A stretch of DNA of 64,000 nucleotides, from NCBI RefSeq assembly GCF_000023105.1, contig NC_012669.1:3163025-3227024 (forward strand). Direction: 5' to 3'. The notes below the pieces were generated by a model. The model was not told where the DNA came from. It searched no databases and worked only from the letters and a program-made list of their open reading frames with translations. Numbering within the stretch: the first letter of the stretch is position 1; every line of letters starts with the position of its first letter. The translations under genes and the position numbers were made by a program. The stretch is from Beutenbergia cavernae DSM 12333 (GTDB lineage Bacteria > Actinomycetota > Actinomycetes > Actinomycetales > Beutenbergiaceae). Below, in pieces: positions 17,161 to 26,188 of this stretch.

Positions 17161-18464
17161 GAACGACACGACGACACGCCGCCATCGTGCTCGCCGCCTC
17201 GGCGGCCGGCGCGCTCGCACTCAGCGCCTGCTCCGGCGGCGGTGAAGACGGCGGCGGGGGCGACGGTCCGGTGGACCTCACGATGTACTACCCGATCGCC
17301 GTCGGCGGCCCGCTGCAGGAGGTCGTGGACGACCTCGTCGCGCAGTGCGAGACCGAGCTCGGCGACGTCTCGGTCGAGGCCGTCTACGCAGGGTCCTACG
17401 CCGACACGATGACGAAGGCGCAGACGGCGTCCCGCTCGGGCGACGGACCCGATCTGGCCGTCCTGCTGACGACCGACCTGTACACGCTGACGGACAACGA
17501 CCTCATCCTGCCGCTGGACGAGCTGGACGACGACCTCTCCTGGACCGAGGAGCAGTTCTTCCCCGGGTTCCTCGCCGGCGGGCAGGCCGAGGGGCAGCTG
17601 TGGAGCCTGCCGTTCCAGCGGTCGACGATCGTCCAGTACTACAACAAGGAGCTCTTCGAGCAGGCGGGGCTCGACCCGGAGGCACCGCCGACCACGTGGG
17701 AGGAGCTCGCCACCACGGCCGCGGCGCTCCAGGAGGCCGGCGTCGCCGAGTACGGCATCGAGATCCCGTCGACGCAGTTCGGGAACTGGATGCTGCAGGC
17801 CATGGCGATCCAGAGCGGCGTCGAGGACACCGCCGGCGTCGACGGGATGGTCGAGTACCTGGGCGACGACGGCACCATCGAGGCGATGGACTGGTGGCTC
17901 GACCTCACCGAGTCCGGAGTCATGCCGAGCGGCACCACGGAGTGGGCCTCCACCCCGGAGGACTTCCTCCAGGGGCGCACGGCGATGATGTGGCACACGA
18001 CGGGCAACCTCACGAACGTGCGCACGAACGCATCGTTCGAGTTCGGGGTGAGCATGCTGCCGGCGAACACCGAGCCGGGCTCCCCGACCGGCGGCGGCAA
18101 CCTGTACGTCTTCGACACGGGCGACGACGCGCGCCAGCAGGCTGCGTACGAGTTCTCCCGGTGCCTCACCGAGCCCGAGCGAGCGGCCCAGTGGAGCATG
18201 GACTCCGGCTACGTCGCCACCGGCCCCGCCGCCTGGGAGACCGACACCATGGCGACCTACGCGGAGGAGTTCCCGCAGGCGACGGTGGCGCGGGACCAGC
18301 TCGAGGTCGCTCAGGGCGAGACGACGTCGCACGAGAACCAGCGCGTCGCTCAGGCGATCAACGACGCCATCGCCGCCGTCCTGACCGGCTCCGGGGACGC
18401 CGACTCCGTGTTCACCGGGCTGCAGGAGGAGATCGACCAGATCCTCGCGCCGTACGCCCAGTAG
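17157..18464 (+). CDS. Solute-binding lipoprotein, UgpB-like (glycerol-3-phosphate/glycerophosphodiester type)
   Basis: 435 residues; lipobox LSAC with Cys25, then a Gly/Asp linker. The mature start (MYYPIAVGGPLQEVVDDL) and VEAVYAGSYADTMTKAQTA resemble UgpB-type binding proteins for glycerol-3-phosphate and related phosphodiesters rather than ordinary sugar binders. Context supports this: a secreted GDPD, a metallophosphoesterase and a HAD phosphatase share the locus and operators. Its ATG overlaps the ATPase stop. A strong hairpin follows the gene, which should raise the level of its mRNA over the permease part. Confidence 0.8.
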   Translation: MRTTRRHAAIVLAASAAGALALSACSGGGEDGGGGDGPVDLTMYYPIAVGGPLQEVVDDLVAQCETELGDVSVEAVYAGSYADTMTKAQTASRSGDGPDLAVLLTTDLYTLTDNDLILPLDELDDDLSWTEEQFFPGFLAGGQAEGQLWSLPFQRSTIVQYYNKELFEQAGLDPEAPPTTWEELATTAAALQEAGVAEYGIEIPSTQFGNWMLQAMAIQSGVEDTAGVDGMVEYLGDDGTIEAMDWWLDLTESGVMPSGTTEWASTPEDFLQGRTAMMWHTTGNLTNVRTNASFEFGVSMLPANTEPGSPTGGGNLYVFDTGDDARQQAAYEFSRCLTEPERAAQWSMDSGYVATGPAAWETDTMATYAEEFPQATVARDQLEVAQGETTSHENQRVAQAINDAIAAVLTGSGDADSVFTGLQEEIDQILAPYAQ

Positions 18465-18469
18465 GCCCC

Positions 18470-18506
18470 GGTGGGGGCGGCGCCGAGGGCGGCGCCTGCC
18501 CCCACC
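18470..18506 (+). terminator. Hairpin between binding-protein and permease genes
   Basis: A GGTGGGGGC / GCCCCCACC stem plus GGCGCC / GGCGCC, joined by a single bulged base and a 6-base loop, lies right after the binding-protein stop and before the permease ribosome site. The position matches the hairpin after cebE. Confidence 0.65.
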
Positions 18507-18530
18507 ACCACCTCGTCCAAGGAGCTGCCG

Positions 18531-19448
18531 GTGGCCCAGGTCATCGACGTCGTCGCCGAGGCGACCCACGGCGTGCCCCGTCGCGAGCGCACCGCCCGGG
18601 CGCGCGACACGGCGTTCGCGTGGGCGCTGCTCGCGCCCGCGTTCCTCGTGCTCGTCGCGTTCACGCACTACCCCGTGATCTCCTCGGTGCTCGCCAGCAC
18701 CGAGGAGCGCGGCGGGGACCGCGGGTTCGCGAACTACGAGCGGATGATCAACGACCCCGTGTTCTGGAAGGTCGTGGTCAACAACATCTGGTTCGCGCTG
18801 GGCACGGTCCCGACGTCGATGGCGCTCGCGATCCTCATGGCCGTCTGGGTGAACGGGAAGCTGAAGGGGCGTGGCTTCGTCCGCCTCGCGTACTTCACCC
18901 CCACGATCCTGCCGATGGTCGCCGTCGCCAGCATCTGGCTCTTCTTCTACTCCCCCGGCATCGGACCGATCGACCAGCTGCTCACCTGGGTGGGCCTGCC
19001 GACCCGCAACTGGCTCGGGGACCCGTCGACGGCGATGCCCGCGCTGATGGTCATGATGATCTGGAAGCTGGCGGGCTTCTTCATGATCTTCTACCTGGCC
19101 GGGCTGCAGAGCCTCTCCCCCGAGCTCGAGGAGGCGTCGACCCTCGAGGGCGCGTCGCGGTGGTACCACTTCCGGCGTGTGACGTTCCCGCTGCTCGCCC
19201 CGACCACGCTGTTCGTGTTCGTCGTGGCCGTGACGGACGCGTTCAAGATCATCGACCACCTGTTCATCATGACGAGCGGCGGCCCCAACAACGCCACCAA
19301 CCTGCTGCTCTACTACATCTACGACACCGCGTTCACGTTCTTCGACCCTGGCTACGCCGGAGCGCTCACGCTGGCGCTCGTGGTGATCCTCGGCGTCGTC
19401 GCCGTCGTGCAGTTCGGCGTCCTCGAGCGGCGGGTGCACTACCGATGA
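18531..19448 (+). CDS. ABC transporter permease, UgpA-like
   Basis: 305 residues with six predicted membrane segments (first FAWALLAPAFLVLVAF) and the EAA loop LEEASTLEGASRWYHFRRVT. The GTG at 18531 is selected because AAGGAG lies 6 bases upstream, and the in-frame sequence further up falls in the intergenic hairpin. It overlaps the next permease by four bases. It forms, with that protein, the membrane channel of the Ugp-like importer. Confidence 0.88.
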   Translation: MAQVIDVVAEATHGVPRRERTARARDTAFAWALLAPAFLVLVAFTHYPVISSVLASTEERGGDRGFANYERMINDPVFWKVVVNNIWFALGTVPTSMALAILMAVWVNGKLKGRGFVRLAYFTPTILPMVAVASIWLFFYSPGIGPIDQLLTWVGLPTRNWLGDPSTAMPALMVMMIWKLAGFFMIFYLAGLQSLSPELEEASTLEGASRWYHFRRVTFPLLAPTTLFVFVVAVTDAFKIIDHLFIMTSGGPNNATNLLLYYIYDTAFTFFDPGYAGALTLALVVILGVVAVVQFGVLERRVHYR

Positions 19449-20266
19449 CGACGGCGACCTCCCCCTTCGCGCGCGGCCTCGAGACGGTCGGGGCGTGGCT
19501 CCTCGGCCTGCTCTGGCTCTTCCCGCTCGTGTACGCGCTGTGGGCGTCGGTGCACCACCGCGACGCGGCCACCAGGCTGGACCTGACGGCGCCGCTGACG
19601 TTCGACAACTTCGTCACCGTGTGGAACGGGGCACCGTTCGACAGGTACTACCTCAACACGATCCTGCTGGTGTGCGGCATCCTCGCGGGGCAGCTGGTGC
19701 TGGGGACGCTCGCGGCGTACGCGTTCGCCCGGTTCGACTTCGCGGGCAAGAACATCGCGTTCGCGCTGGTGCTCGTGCAGCTCATGATCACGCCGGACAT
19801 CCTCATCTCCGAGAACTATTCGACGATGGCCCGGCTGGAGCTCGTGGACACGATCCCGGCGATCGGACTTCCGTACATCGCCAGCGCCTTCGGCATCTTC
19901 CTGCTCCGGCAGACGTTCAAGTCCATGCCGATCGAGCTGGACGAGGCGGCCGAGATCGAGGGGTGCTCGCGGCTGGGCCGTCTGTGGCGGGTGTACGTGC
20001 CGTTGGCGAAGCCGACGTTGGTCGCGTACGGTCTCGTCTCCGTGAGCACGCACTGGAACAACTTCCTGTGGCCGCTCGTCATCACGAACAGTGTCGAGGC
20101 TCGGCCGCTCACGGTCGGACTCTCGATCTACAACGGCACCGAGTCCGGGATCGACTGGACCCTCATGTCGGCCGCCACCGTGATCGTCGTCGCGCCCCTC
20201 CTCGTCGCCTTCCTCCTCTTCCAGCGGCAGTTCGTCCAGAGCTTCATGCGGGCCGGCATCCGGTGA
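19445..20266 (+). CDS. ABC transporter permease, UgpE-like
   Basis: 273 residues, MalG/UgpE type. Membrane segments start at LLGLLWLFPLVYALWASV; the EAA loop is LDEAAEIEGCSRLGRLWRVY. The ATG sits in the upstream stop (ATGA) and its own stop overlaps a GTG that starts the HAD phosphatase gene (GTGA at 20263). The whole set from the ATPase to the phosphatase is thus tightly packed and probably one transcript. Confidence 0.88.
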   Translation: MTTATSPFARGLETVGAWLLGLLWLFPLVYALWASVHHRDAATRLDLTAPLTFDNFVTVWNGAPFDRYYLNTILLVCGILAGQLVLGTLAAYAFARFDFAGKNIAFALVLVQLMITPDILISENYSTMARLELVDTIPAIGLPYIASAFGIFLLRQTFKSMPIELDEAAEIEGCSRLGRLWRVYVPLAKPTLVAYGLVSVSTHWNNFLWPLVITNSVEARPLTVGLSIYNGTESGIDWTLMSAATVIVVAPLLVAFLLFQRQFVQSFMRAGIR

Positions 20267-21111
20267 GCGCGGCGGCAGCGGAGGCGCCCGGTGGGGCGGC
20301 CTCCGGAGGGATGGTCCGCGCCGTCGTGTGCGACCTCGACGGCACCGTGTACCTCGGCGGTACCCCGATCCCCGGCTCGCCGGAGGCGATCGCCCGGCTG
20401 CGCGAGGGCGGGGTACGGGTGCTGTTCGTGTCGAACAACCCGACCCGGACCGCGTCCGACTACGCCGACCGGCTCAGCGGCATGAGCATCCCGACGCGCC
20501 CGGACGACGTGCTCACGAGCGGGGGCGTCACCGCGCGGTGGCTCGCCGCGGAGCACCCCGACGCGAGGGTCTACGTGATCGGCGAGCAGAGCCTGGTGGG
20601 CGAGCTCCTCGCGGCCGGGGTCCGCCTCGCCTCCGACGACGACGCCCCGGACGCCGACATCGTGCTCGCGGCGTTCGACAGGACCTTCACGTACACCAAG
20701 TGGGAACGGGCCCACCAGGCGCTCCTGCGGGGGGCGCTGTTCGTCGCGACGAACCCGGACGCCGCGTGCCCGGTCGACGGCGGCGGCACGATCCCGGACT
20801 GTGCGGGCGTCACGGCCGGCCTGACCGCGACGACGGGACGCGCGCTCGACGTCGTCGTCGGCAAGCCGTCGGCGATCATGGCGGCGGCGATCCTCGGCGT
20901 CACCGGCACCCGGGCCTCCGAGACCCTCGCGGTCGGCGACCGGGTGGCGACCGACGTCGAGCTCGCGACGGCCAACGGCTTCGCGGGTGCGCTCGTGCTC
21001 AGCGGCGTGACGACGGCGGAGCAGGCGGCCGCGCTGCCGGACGACGTGGCGGTGCTCGGCTCGCTCGCCGACCTGCCGGCGCACCTCGGGCTGGCTCAGG
21101 CGGCGGTGTGA
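20263..21111 (+). CDS. HAD-superfamily phosphatase, NagD-like (class IIA)
   Basis: 282 residues. Motif I VCDLDGTVYLGG (nucleophile D24, acid/base D26), then FVSNNPTRT as motif II, KPS as motif III and the GDRVATDVELA aspartates as motif IV. NagD-type enzymes dephosphorylate small phosphometabolites such as glycerol phosphate or sugar phosphates. As the last gene of a Ugp-like operon it may turn imported glycerol-3-phosphate into glycerol and phosphate, which is inference. The GTG start overlaps the permease stop; an ATG at 20311 is an alternative that would remove a low-complexity 16-residue tail. Confidence 0.82.
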   Translation: MSAAAAEAPGGAASGGMVRAVVCDLDGTVYLGGTPIPGSPEAIARLREGGVRVLFVSNNPTRTASDYADRLSGMSIPTRPDDVLTSGGVTARWLAAEHPDARVYVIGEQSLVGELLAAGVRLASDDDAPDADIVLAAFDRTFTYTKWERAHQALLRGALFVATNPDAACPVDGGGTIPDCAGVTAGLTATTGRALDVVVGKPSAIMAAAILGVTGTRASETLAVGDRVATDVELATANGFAGALVLSGVTTAEQAAALPDDVAVLGSLADLPAHLGLAQAAV

Positions 21112-21114
21112 TCC

Positions 21115-21165
21115 GGCGGATCGTCGTCGGCGCGCGGGTTCGGACCGAAGCGGCTCCGATCCGCC
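21115..21165 (+). terminator. Inverted repeat after the HAD gene
   Basis: GGCGGATCG (21115-21123) and CGATCCGCC (21157-21165) form a 9-bp stem with a 33-base loop, immediately after the operon's last stop codon. Confidence 0.4.
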
Positions 21166-21180
21166 TGGCGGTGGCCACCG

Positions 21181-21255
21181 CGCCCTGAGTCGCGCAGGAT
21201 CGCCCCACAGCGCGGCTCAGGACGCGCTCGGCCGGGCGAACCGCGACTCAGGGCG
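21181..21255. terminator. Convergent-end hairpin
   Basis: A perfect 14-bp inverted repeat, CGCCCTGAGTCGCG (21181-21194) with its complement (21242-21255), between convergent operons. The 47-base interior holds a related word GCGGCTCAGG. It may stop transcription from both sides; there is no U-tract. Confidence 0.55.
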
Positions 21256-21323
21256 TGCTCGAATGCCCCGGGCGTTCGAGCCGCGCGGGCCACGCACACG
21301 AACGCGGTCCTGCCGACGGCGGC

Positions 21324-24300
21324 TCAGCGACCGGGCTCGAGGTGCCCGAAGCGGTGCCGCGTGCGGCTCACCGCCTGCTCGCGCAGCACGGCGAGCAGCT
21401 CCCGCCGGCCCGTCAGGAGGACCGGGCCGTCCAGGATCGTGGCGTCGGCCTCCGCGGCGGCGGCGTGCAGCGCGGGCGCCGCCGGACCGAGGACCCGGAC
21501 GCGACCCGTGACCTCCCCGGCCGCGACCCGCGCGGCGAACGCGGCGTCGTCCTCGACGACGACGTCCCGCACCGCCCGCGACGCACCGCGCGACGCGGCG
21601 TCGTCGGCCGCGCTCATGACCACCGGCACGCGGACGGCACCCGCCGCCTCGCACACGCGGCGCACGTCCCGGCCGCTCGCGCCCGCCGGAGCGCGCACGG
21701 TGAGGCCGGGAACGGGCCGGAACCGGAGCAGGTTCTCCTCGGCGCGCAGGCCCGTGGCGTCGCGCGCGGCGAGCTCGTCCGCGAGCACCGCGGCGTCGGA
21801 GGCACGCGCGGCGACGAGCCACGCGTCGTCGGCGAGCGGCCCGCCGTGCTCCGCCGGATCGGCCTCCCAGCGACCGAGCTGCGCCACGTAGTGCGGCCCG
21901 CCGGCCTTGGCGCCGGGGCCGACGGCGGAGTCCTTCCACCCGCCGAACGGCTGACGCTGCACGATCGCGCCGGTGATGTGGCGGTTGACGTACGCGTTCC
22001 CGACCTCGACGGCGTCGAGCCACTGCTCGATCTCGCCGTCGTCGAGGCTGTGGATCCCGCCGGTCAGCCCGAACCGCACCTGGTTCTGCCACGCGATCGC
22101 CTGCTCGAGCGAGGAGGCGCGCATGATCCCGAGCACCGGACCGAAGCACTCGGTGAGGTGGAAGAACGAGCCCGGGGCGACGCCGTCGCGCACGCCCGGA
22201 CGCCACAGGCGGCCGGTCCAGGGCGCGTCGGCGTCGAGCTCCGCCGGCTCCACCAGCCACGTCTCCCCCGGCTCGAGCGCGGTGAGTGCCCGCAGGAGCT
22301 TGCCCTCGGGCGGCTCGATGACCGGGCCCATGCCGGTGCCGGGGTCGGTCGGCGCGCCGACCCGCAGCGAGCGCACGGCGTCGACGAGCTGAGCGCGGAA
22401 CCGTGCGGAGGAGCCCACGGAACCGACGAGGATGAGCAGGCTCGCGGCTGAGCACTTCTGCCCGGCGTGCCCGAACGCGGAGCGGACGACGTCGGCGACG
22501 GCGAGGTCATAGTCGGCGCTCGGTGTCACGATCAGCGAGTTCTTCCCGCTGGTCTCCGCGAACAGGCGGGGCCCGCCCGGGTGCGCCGAGCGCCAGCCGG
22601 CGAACATGCGGGCCGTCTCGATCGCACCCGTGAGGATCACCTGGTCGACGCCGCCGTGCCCGACGAGGTGGCGTCCGACGCCGCCCTCGTCGGTCCGGAC
22701 GACCTGCACGAGGTCGGCGGGGTGACCGTGCGCGGTCAGCGCCTCGCGGACGGCGTCGGCGGCGATCTCGAGGCAGCGCGGCACGGCGTGCGCGGGCTTC
22801 GCGACGACGGCGCTGCCCGCCGCGAGCGCGGCGAGCACGCCGCCGGCCGGGATCGCCACCGGGAAGTTCCACGGGGGCGTGACGAGCGTGACCGCCACGG
22901 GCACGTACCGGATCGGCTCGCCGTCGGCCGCCGACGCCGCGGCCGTGGCGTCCAGCGCGCGGGCCGACGCCGCGTAGTACCGCGCGAAGTCCACGGCCTC
23001 GGAGACCTCGGGGTCGGCCTCGGCCACGGTCTTGCCGCCCTCGTGCGCCATCGACGTCACGAGGTCGCCGCGGCGTCGTTCGAGCGCGTCGGCGGCGGCC
23101 TCCAGCACGGCTGCCCGCTCCGGGGCCGGCACCGCTCCCCAGGCGGCGCCGAGCGCACCGGCCCTCTCGACGACGGCGTCGACGTCGGCCGTCGTGTGCA
23201 GCACCGGCGACGACGGCGCGCCGGGATCCGCGCCCAGCGCCCCGAGCGCCCACGCCCGCACGTCGTCGAGCGCCGGATCGGAGTCGACGGCGTTCCTGAA
23301 CGCGGCACCGGAGGCGTGAGCGGCGCGCTCGGCCGTGCGGCGCGCATCGTGGGAGATGCGCGGAGCGGCCCCCACGCTCGCCCGGAAGCGGGCCTCCTGC
23401 TCCGGCATCGCGCCACCGGCGTCGTCGTGCGGCGCGAACAGGGCGTGGAGGAAGTTCTCGGGCGCCGCGTTCTCCTCGAGCCGGCGCACGAGGTAGGAGA
23501 CGGCGACGTCGAAGTGCTCCGGTGCGACGACGGGTGTGTACAGCAGCACGGAGCCCACGTCGGCCTTGACGGCGCGCGCCTGGGCGGGCGCCATGCCCTG
23601 CAGCATCTCGACGTCGAGCGCCTCGCTCACGCCGCGCCGGGTGGCGAGCAGGTGGGCGAGCGCGACGTCGTACAGGTTGTGGCTCGCGACGCCGAGCCTC
23701 ACGGCGTCCGCGACCTCGGGGCGCAGGCCGGCGTCGAGCAGGTGGACGCAGTTCGCGTCGACGTCCTCCTTCGTGAGGTACGGCGCCTGCTCCCACCCGT
23801 GCAGCTCGGCCTCGACGCGCTCCATCGCGAGGTTCGCGCCCTTGACGAGGCGGACCTTGATGCGGGCACCGCCGGCAGCTCGTCGAGCCCGCGCGAACGC
23901 CACGAGCCGCTCGAACGCCGGCGCCGAGTCCGGCAGGTAGGCCTGGAGCACGATGCCCGCCTCGAGCCCCTGGAACTCGGGCTCGGCCAGCAGCGTCGTG
24001 AACACGTCGACGGTGAGGTCGAGGTCGCGGTACTCCTCCATGTCGAGGTTGACGAATGCTGCCGGCGAGCGGCGCGCGGCGGCCCGGTACAGCGGCCGCA
24101 GCCGCTCGAGCACTCGGGCCACGGTCCCCGCCGTGTCCCACGTGCTGATCTGCGACACGAGGGAGGAGACCTTGATCGAGACGTAGTCGACGTCGTCGCG
24201 CATCAGCAGCGACCGGGTGCGCTCGGTGCGCGACGCCGCCTCCGCCTCGCCGAGCACGGCCTCGCCCAGCAGGTTGATGTTGAGCCGGAACCCGGCCGCC

Positions 24301-24767
24301 GTCGACGCCGCCAGGTGACGGGACAGCGGTCGGTCCCGCGCGTCGACCACCAGGTGCCCGACGAGCTGGCGCAGCCGTCGTCGGGCGAGCGGGACGACGA
24401 CGCCCGGTGCGACGGCGGCCACGCGGGTCCCGAGCCCGAGCAGGAGCCGGTCTGCCGCGGAGAGGAACGCGCCGGCGGCGGACGACGACAGCTGCGCGAG
24501 CTCGCGCGCCGCGACCCGGACGTCCTCGGGCCGGGCGACCCGGTCCACGAAGCGGACCGCGAGGTCGAGTCCCGCCGGGTTCGCGACGAGGTGGGCGAGG
24601 CGGGCGCTCGTGGCGGCCTCGCTCCGCGTGGCTCCCGACGCCGTCCGCTCCGCCCACCGGTGGGCCAGCTCGACGGCCTCGTCGGCGAGGTCCGCGGGGG
24701 CGACGGCGGCGGGTGCGTCGGCGTCGGGTGCGGGTGCGACGGCGTCGCTCGGGGCGGGGTCGGCCAT
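21324..24767 (-). CDS. putA: Bifunctional proline dehydrogenase / L-glutamate gamma-semialdehyde dehydrogenase
   Basis: 1147 residues. The N-terminal half is the FAD-dependent proline dehydrogenase barrel (NLDMEEYRDLDLT, KVRLVKGANLAMER, ASHNLYDVA). The second half is an aldehyde dehydrogenase with E738 in ETSGKNS and catalytic C772 in GQKCSAAS. Together they oxidise proline to glutamate, channelling the P5C/semialdehyde intermediate, and feed electrons to the membrane. There is no N-terminal ribbon-helix-helix DNA-binding domain, so this PutA is not its own repressor. The ATG at 24767 is chosen because upstream residues are not conserved-looking. It is divergent from a PAS-AraC gene only 52 bases away, its likely regulator. 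Confidence 0.92.
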   Translation of the reverse strand: MADPAPSDAVAPAPDADAPAAVAPADLADEAVELAHRWAERTASGATRSEAATSARLAHLVANPAGLDLAVRFVDRVARPEDVRVAARELAQLSSSAAGAFLSAADRLLLGLGTRVAAVAPGVVVPLARRRLRQLVGHLVVDARDRPLSRHLAASTAAGFRLNINLLGEAVLGEAEAASRTERTRSLLMRDDVDYVSIKVSSLVSQISTWDTAGTVARVLERLRPLYRAAARRSPAAFVNLDMEEYRDLDLTVDVFTTLLAEPEFQGLEAGIVLQAYLPDSAPAFERLVAFARARRAAGGARIKVRLVKGANLAMERVEAELHGWEQAPYLTKEDVDANCVHLLDAGLRPEVADAVRLGVASHNLYDVALAHLLATRRGVSEALDVEMLQGMAPAQARAVKADVGSVLLYTPVVAPEHFDVAVSYLVRRLEENAAPENFLHALFAPHDDAGGAMPEQEARFRASVGAAPRISHDARRTAERAAHASGAAFRNAVDSDPALDDVRAWALGALGADPGAPSSPVLHTTADVDAVVERAGALGAAWGAVPAPERAAVLEAAADALERRRGDLVTSMAHEGGKTVAEADPEVSEAVDFARYYAASARALDATAAASAADGEPIRYVPVAVTLVTPPWNFPVAIPAGGVLAALAAGSAVVAKPAHAVPRCLEIAADAVREALTAHGHPADLVQVVRTDEGGVGRHLVGHGGVDQVILTGAIETARMFAGWRSAHPGGPRLFAETSGKNSLIVTPSADYDLAVADVVRSAFGHAGQKCSAASLLILVGSVGSSARFRAQLVDAVRSLRVGAPTDPGTGMGPVIEPPEGKLLRALTALEPGETWLVEPAELDADAPWTGRLWRPGVRDGVAPGSFFHLTECFGPVLGIMRASSLEQAIAWQNQVRFGLTGGIHSLDDGEIEQWLDAVEVGNAYVNRHITGAIVQRQPFGGWKDSAVGPGAKAGGPHYVAQLGRWEADPAEHGGPLADDAWLVAARASDAAVLADELAARDATGLRAEENLLRFRPVPGLTVRAPAGASGRDVRRVCEAAGAVRVPVVMSAADDAASRGASRAVRDVVVEDDAAFAARVAAGEVTGRVRVLGPAAPALHAAAAEADATILDGPVLLTGRRELLAVLREQAVSRTRHRFGHLEPGR

Positions 24768-24803
24768 GGCACCAGTGTTCGCCCGCCGGCCGGCGTTGTC
24801 TTG

Positions 24804-24809
24804 TACGAT
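24804..24809 (+). promoter_or_regulatory. -10 hexamer in the 52-base putA/regulator divergent promoter
   Basis: TACGAT ends 10 bases before the regulator ATG at 24820, leaving space for a leader of only a few bases. No ribosome-binding site is seen. Confidence 0.45.
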
Positions 24810-24819
24810 CCGGCGCGCG

Positions 24820-25590
24820 ATGACGAACGACCGAGACAACGACGGCGACGACGGCGACGCGGCCGCCCTCGGCGCCCGGGACCTCGGCCCCGCCCTGCTC
24901 GCGCTCATGGACGAGCTCACGGTCACGATGTTCTGCGCGAAGGACACCGCCGGCCGGTACGTCGCCGTCAACCCGACGTTCGTGCGGCGAGCCGGCGAAC
25001 GGTCCCGGCGCGCGGTGCTCGGCCGGCGGGCGGAGGACCTCTTCGTCGCCCCGCTCGCCGAGCGCTACTCGGCGCAGGACGCCCGCGTGCTCGCCGGCGC
25101 GGAGCTGCGCAACGAGCTCGAGCTCATCCGCTCGCTCCACGGCCAGGCGCGGTGGCACCTCACCACGAAGCTGCCCGTACGGCAGGCGAGCGGCGCCGTC
25201 GTCGGCCTCGTCTCGATCTCGCAGGACCTCGGCGAGCAGCGCGCCGACGACGCCAGCCTCGCGTCGCTCGCGCGTGTCGTCGAGCGCATCCATGCCCGCC
25301 CGGGCGACGTCCCCTCGGTGGCGGACCTCGCCCGGGAGGCCGGCTGCTCGCCGGGCGTGCTGGCACGGCGGGTGCGCCGGGTGTTCCAGCTGTCGCCGGG
25401 GCAGCTGGTGCTCCGCGCCCGGATCGACCACGCCGCGGGCCTGCTCGCCGGCACGGACACACCCATCGCCGAGATCGCGCAGGCCAGCGGCTTCTACGAC
25501 CAGGCGGCGTTCTCCCGCACGTTCGCGCGCCTGTCCGGGGAGACGCCGGCGCAGTTCCGACGGCGGGAGCGTCGCGTCACGCGGCCGTAA
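24820..25590 (+). CDS. PAS-domain AraC-family transcriptional regulator
   Basis: 256 residues. Residues about 20-130 form a PAS-like sensor (MDELTVTMFCAKDTAGRYVA ... GLVSISQDLGEQ), and the C-terminal 100 residues are an AraC/XylS double helix-turn-helix (SVADLAREAGCSPGVLARRV; IAEIAQASGFYDQAAFSRTF). Such proteins are usually activators. Its divergent placement 52 bases from putA suggests control of proline catabolism, with the PAS domain sensing proline, redox state or another small signal; this is inference. The start at 24820 follows a -10-like hexamer. Confidence 0.85.
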   Translation: MTNDRDNDGDDGDAAALGARDLGPALLALMDELTVTMFCAKDTAGRYVAVNPTFVRRAGERSRRAVLGRRAEDLFVAPLAERYSAQDARVLAGAELRNELELIRSLHGQARWHLTTKLPVRQASGAVVGLVSISQDLGEQRADDASLASLARVVERIHARPGDVPSVADLAREAGCSPGVLARRVRRVFQLSPGQLVLRARIDHAAGLLAGTDTPIAEIAQASGFYDQAAFSRTFARLSGETPAQFRRRERRVTRP

Positions 25591-25636
25591 CTCCCGAGCG
25601 CACCGCGCGACACGATCACGTGCCAGCCTGGAGAGC

Positions 25637-26182
25637 ATGACGACGCAGTCCACGGCGTCGGGCCGGGTCCCGACGAACGCCCGCATCGTGGCGATGAGTG
25701 CCGCGCACTGGGACCGGGTCCACGCGATCTACGCGGCCGGCATCGCCTCCGGCCACGCCACGTTCGCCGAGGAGCCGCCGACCTGGGCGGAGTTCGACCG
25801 CGGGAAGCTCCCGGTGCTGCGGACCGTGGCGATCGACGAGGCCGGCCACGTGCTCGGATGGGCCGCGTGCAGCTCGACGTCGTCCCGCCTCGTCTATGTG
25901 GGCGTCGTCGAGCTGTCGCTGTACGTCGACCCGGCGGCCCGCGGCCGAGGGATCGGGACGCTCCTGATGTCGCACCTCGTCGCGGCGAGCGAGCGCGCCG
26001 GGTTCTGGACGCTGCAGTCGGCGGTCTTCCCGGAGAACACGGCGAGCCTGGCGCTGCACCAGGCGCACGGCTTCCGCACGGTCGGCATGCGGACGCGCAT
26101 CGGGCGGATGACGCACGGGCCCCTGGCCGGGCACTGGCGGGACACCGTCCTGCTCGAGCGCCGCAGCACCGTGGTCGGCTGA
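25637..26182 (+). CDS. GNAT N-acetyltransferase, phosphinothricin acetyltransferase-like
   Basis: 181 residues. The acetyl-CoA-binding signature is VDPAARGRGIGTLLMSHLV near residue 100, preceded by beta strands with VGVVELSLYV. The N-terminal IYAAGIASGHATFAEEPPTW and the end (GPLAGHWRDTVLLERRS) match the phosphinothricin/methionine-sulfoximine acetyltransferase subgroup, which acetylates the amino group of glutamate-like compounds. Native substrate unknown. It is monocistronic and converges on the TetR gene with a 6-base gap. Confidence 0.85.
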   Translation: MTTQSTASGRVPTNARIVAMSAAHWDRVHAIYAAGIASGHATFAEEPPTWAEFDRGKLPVLRTVAIDEAGHVLGWAACSSTSSRLVYVGVVELSLYVDPAARGRGIGTLLMSHLVAASERAGFWTLQSAVFPENTASLALHQAHGFRTVGMRTRIGRMTHGPLAGHWRDTVLLERRSTVVG

Positions 26183-26188
26183 CCGCGT

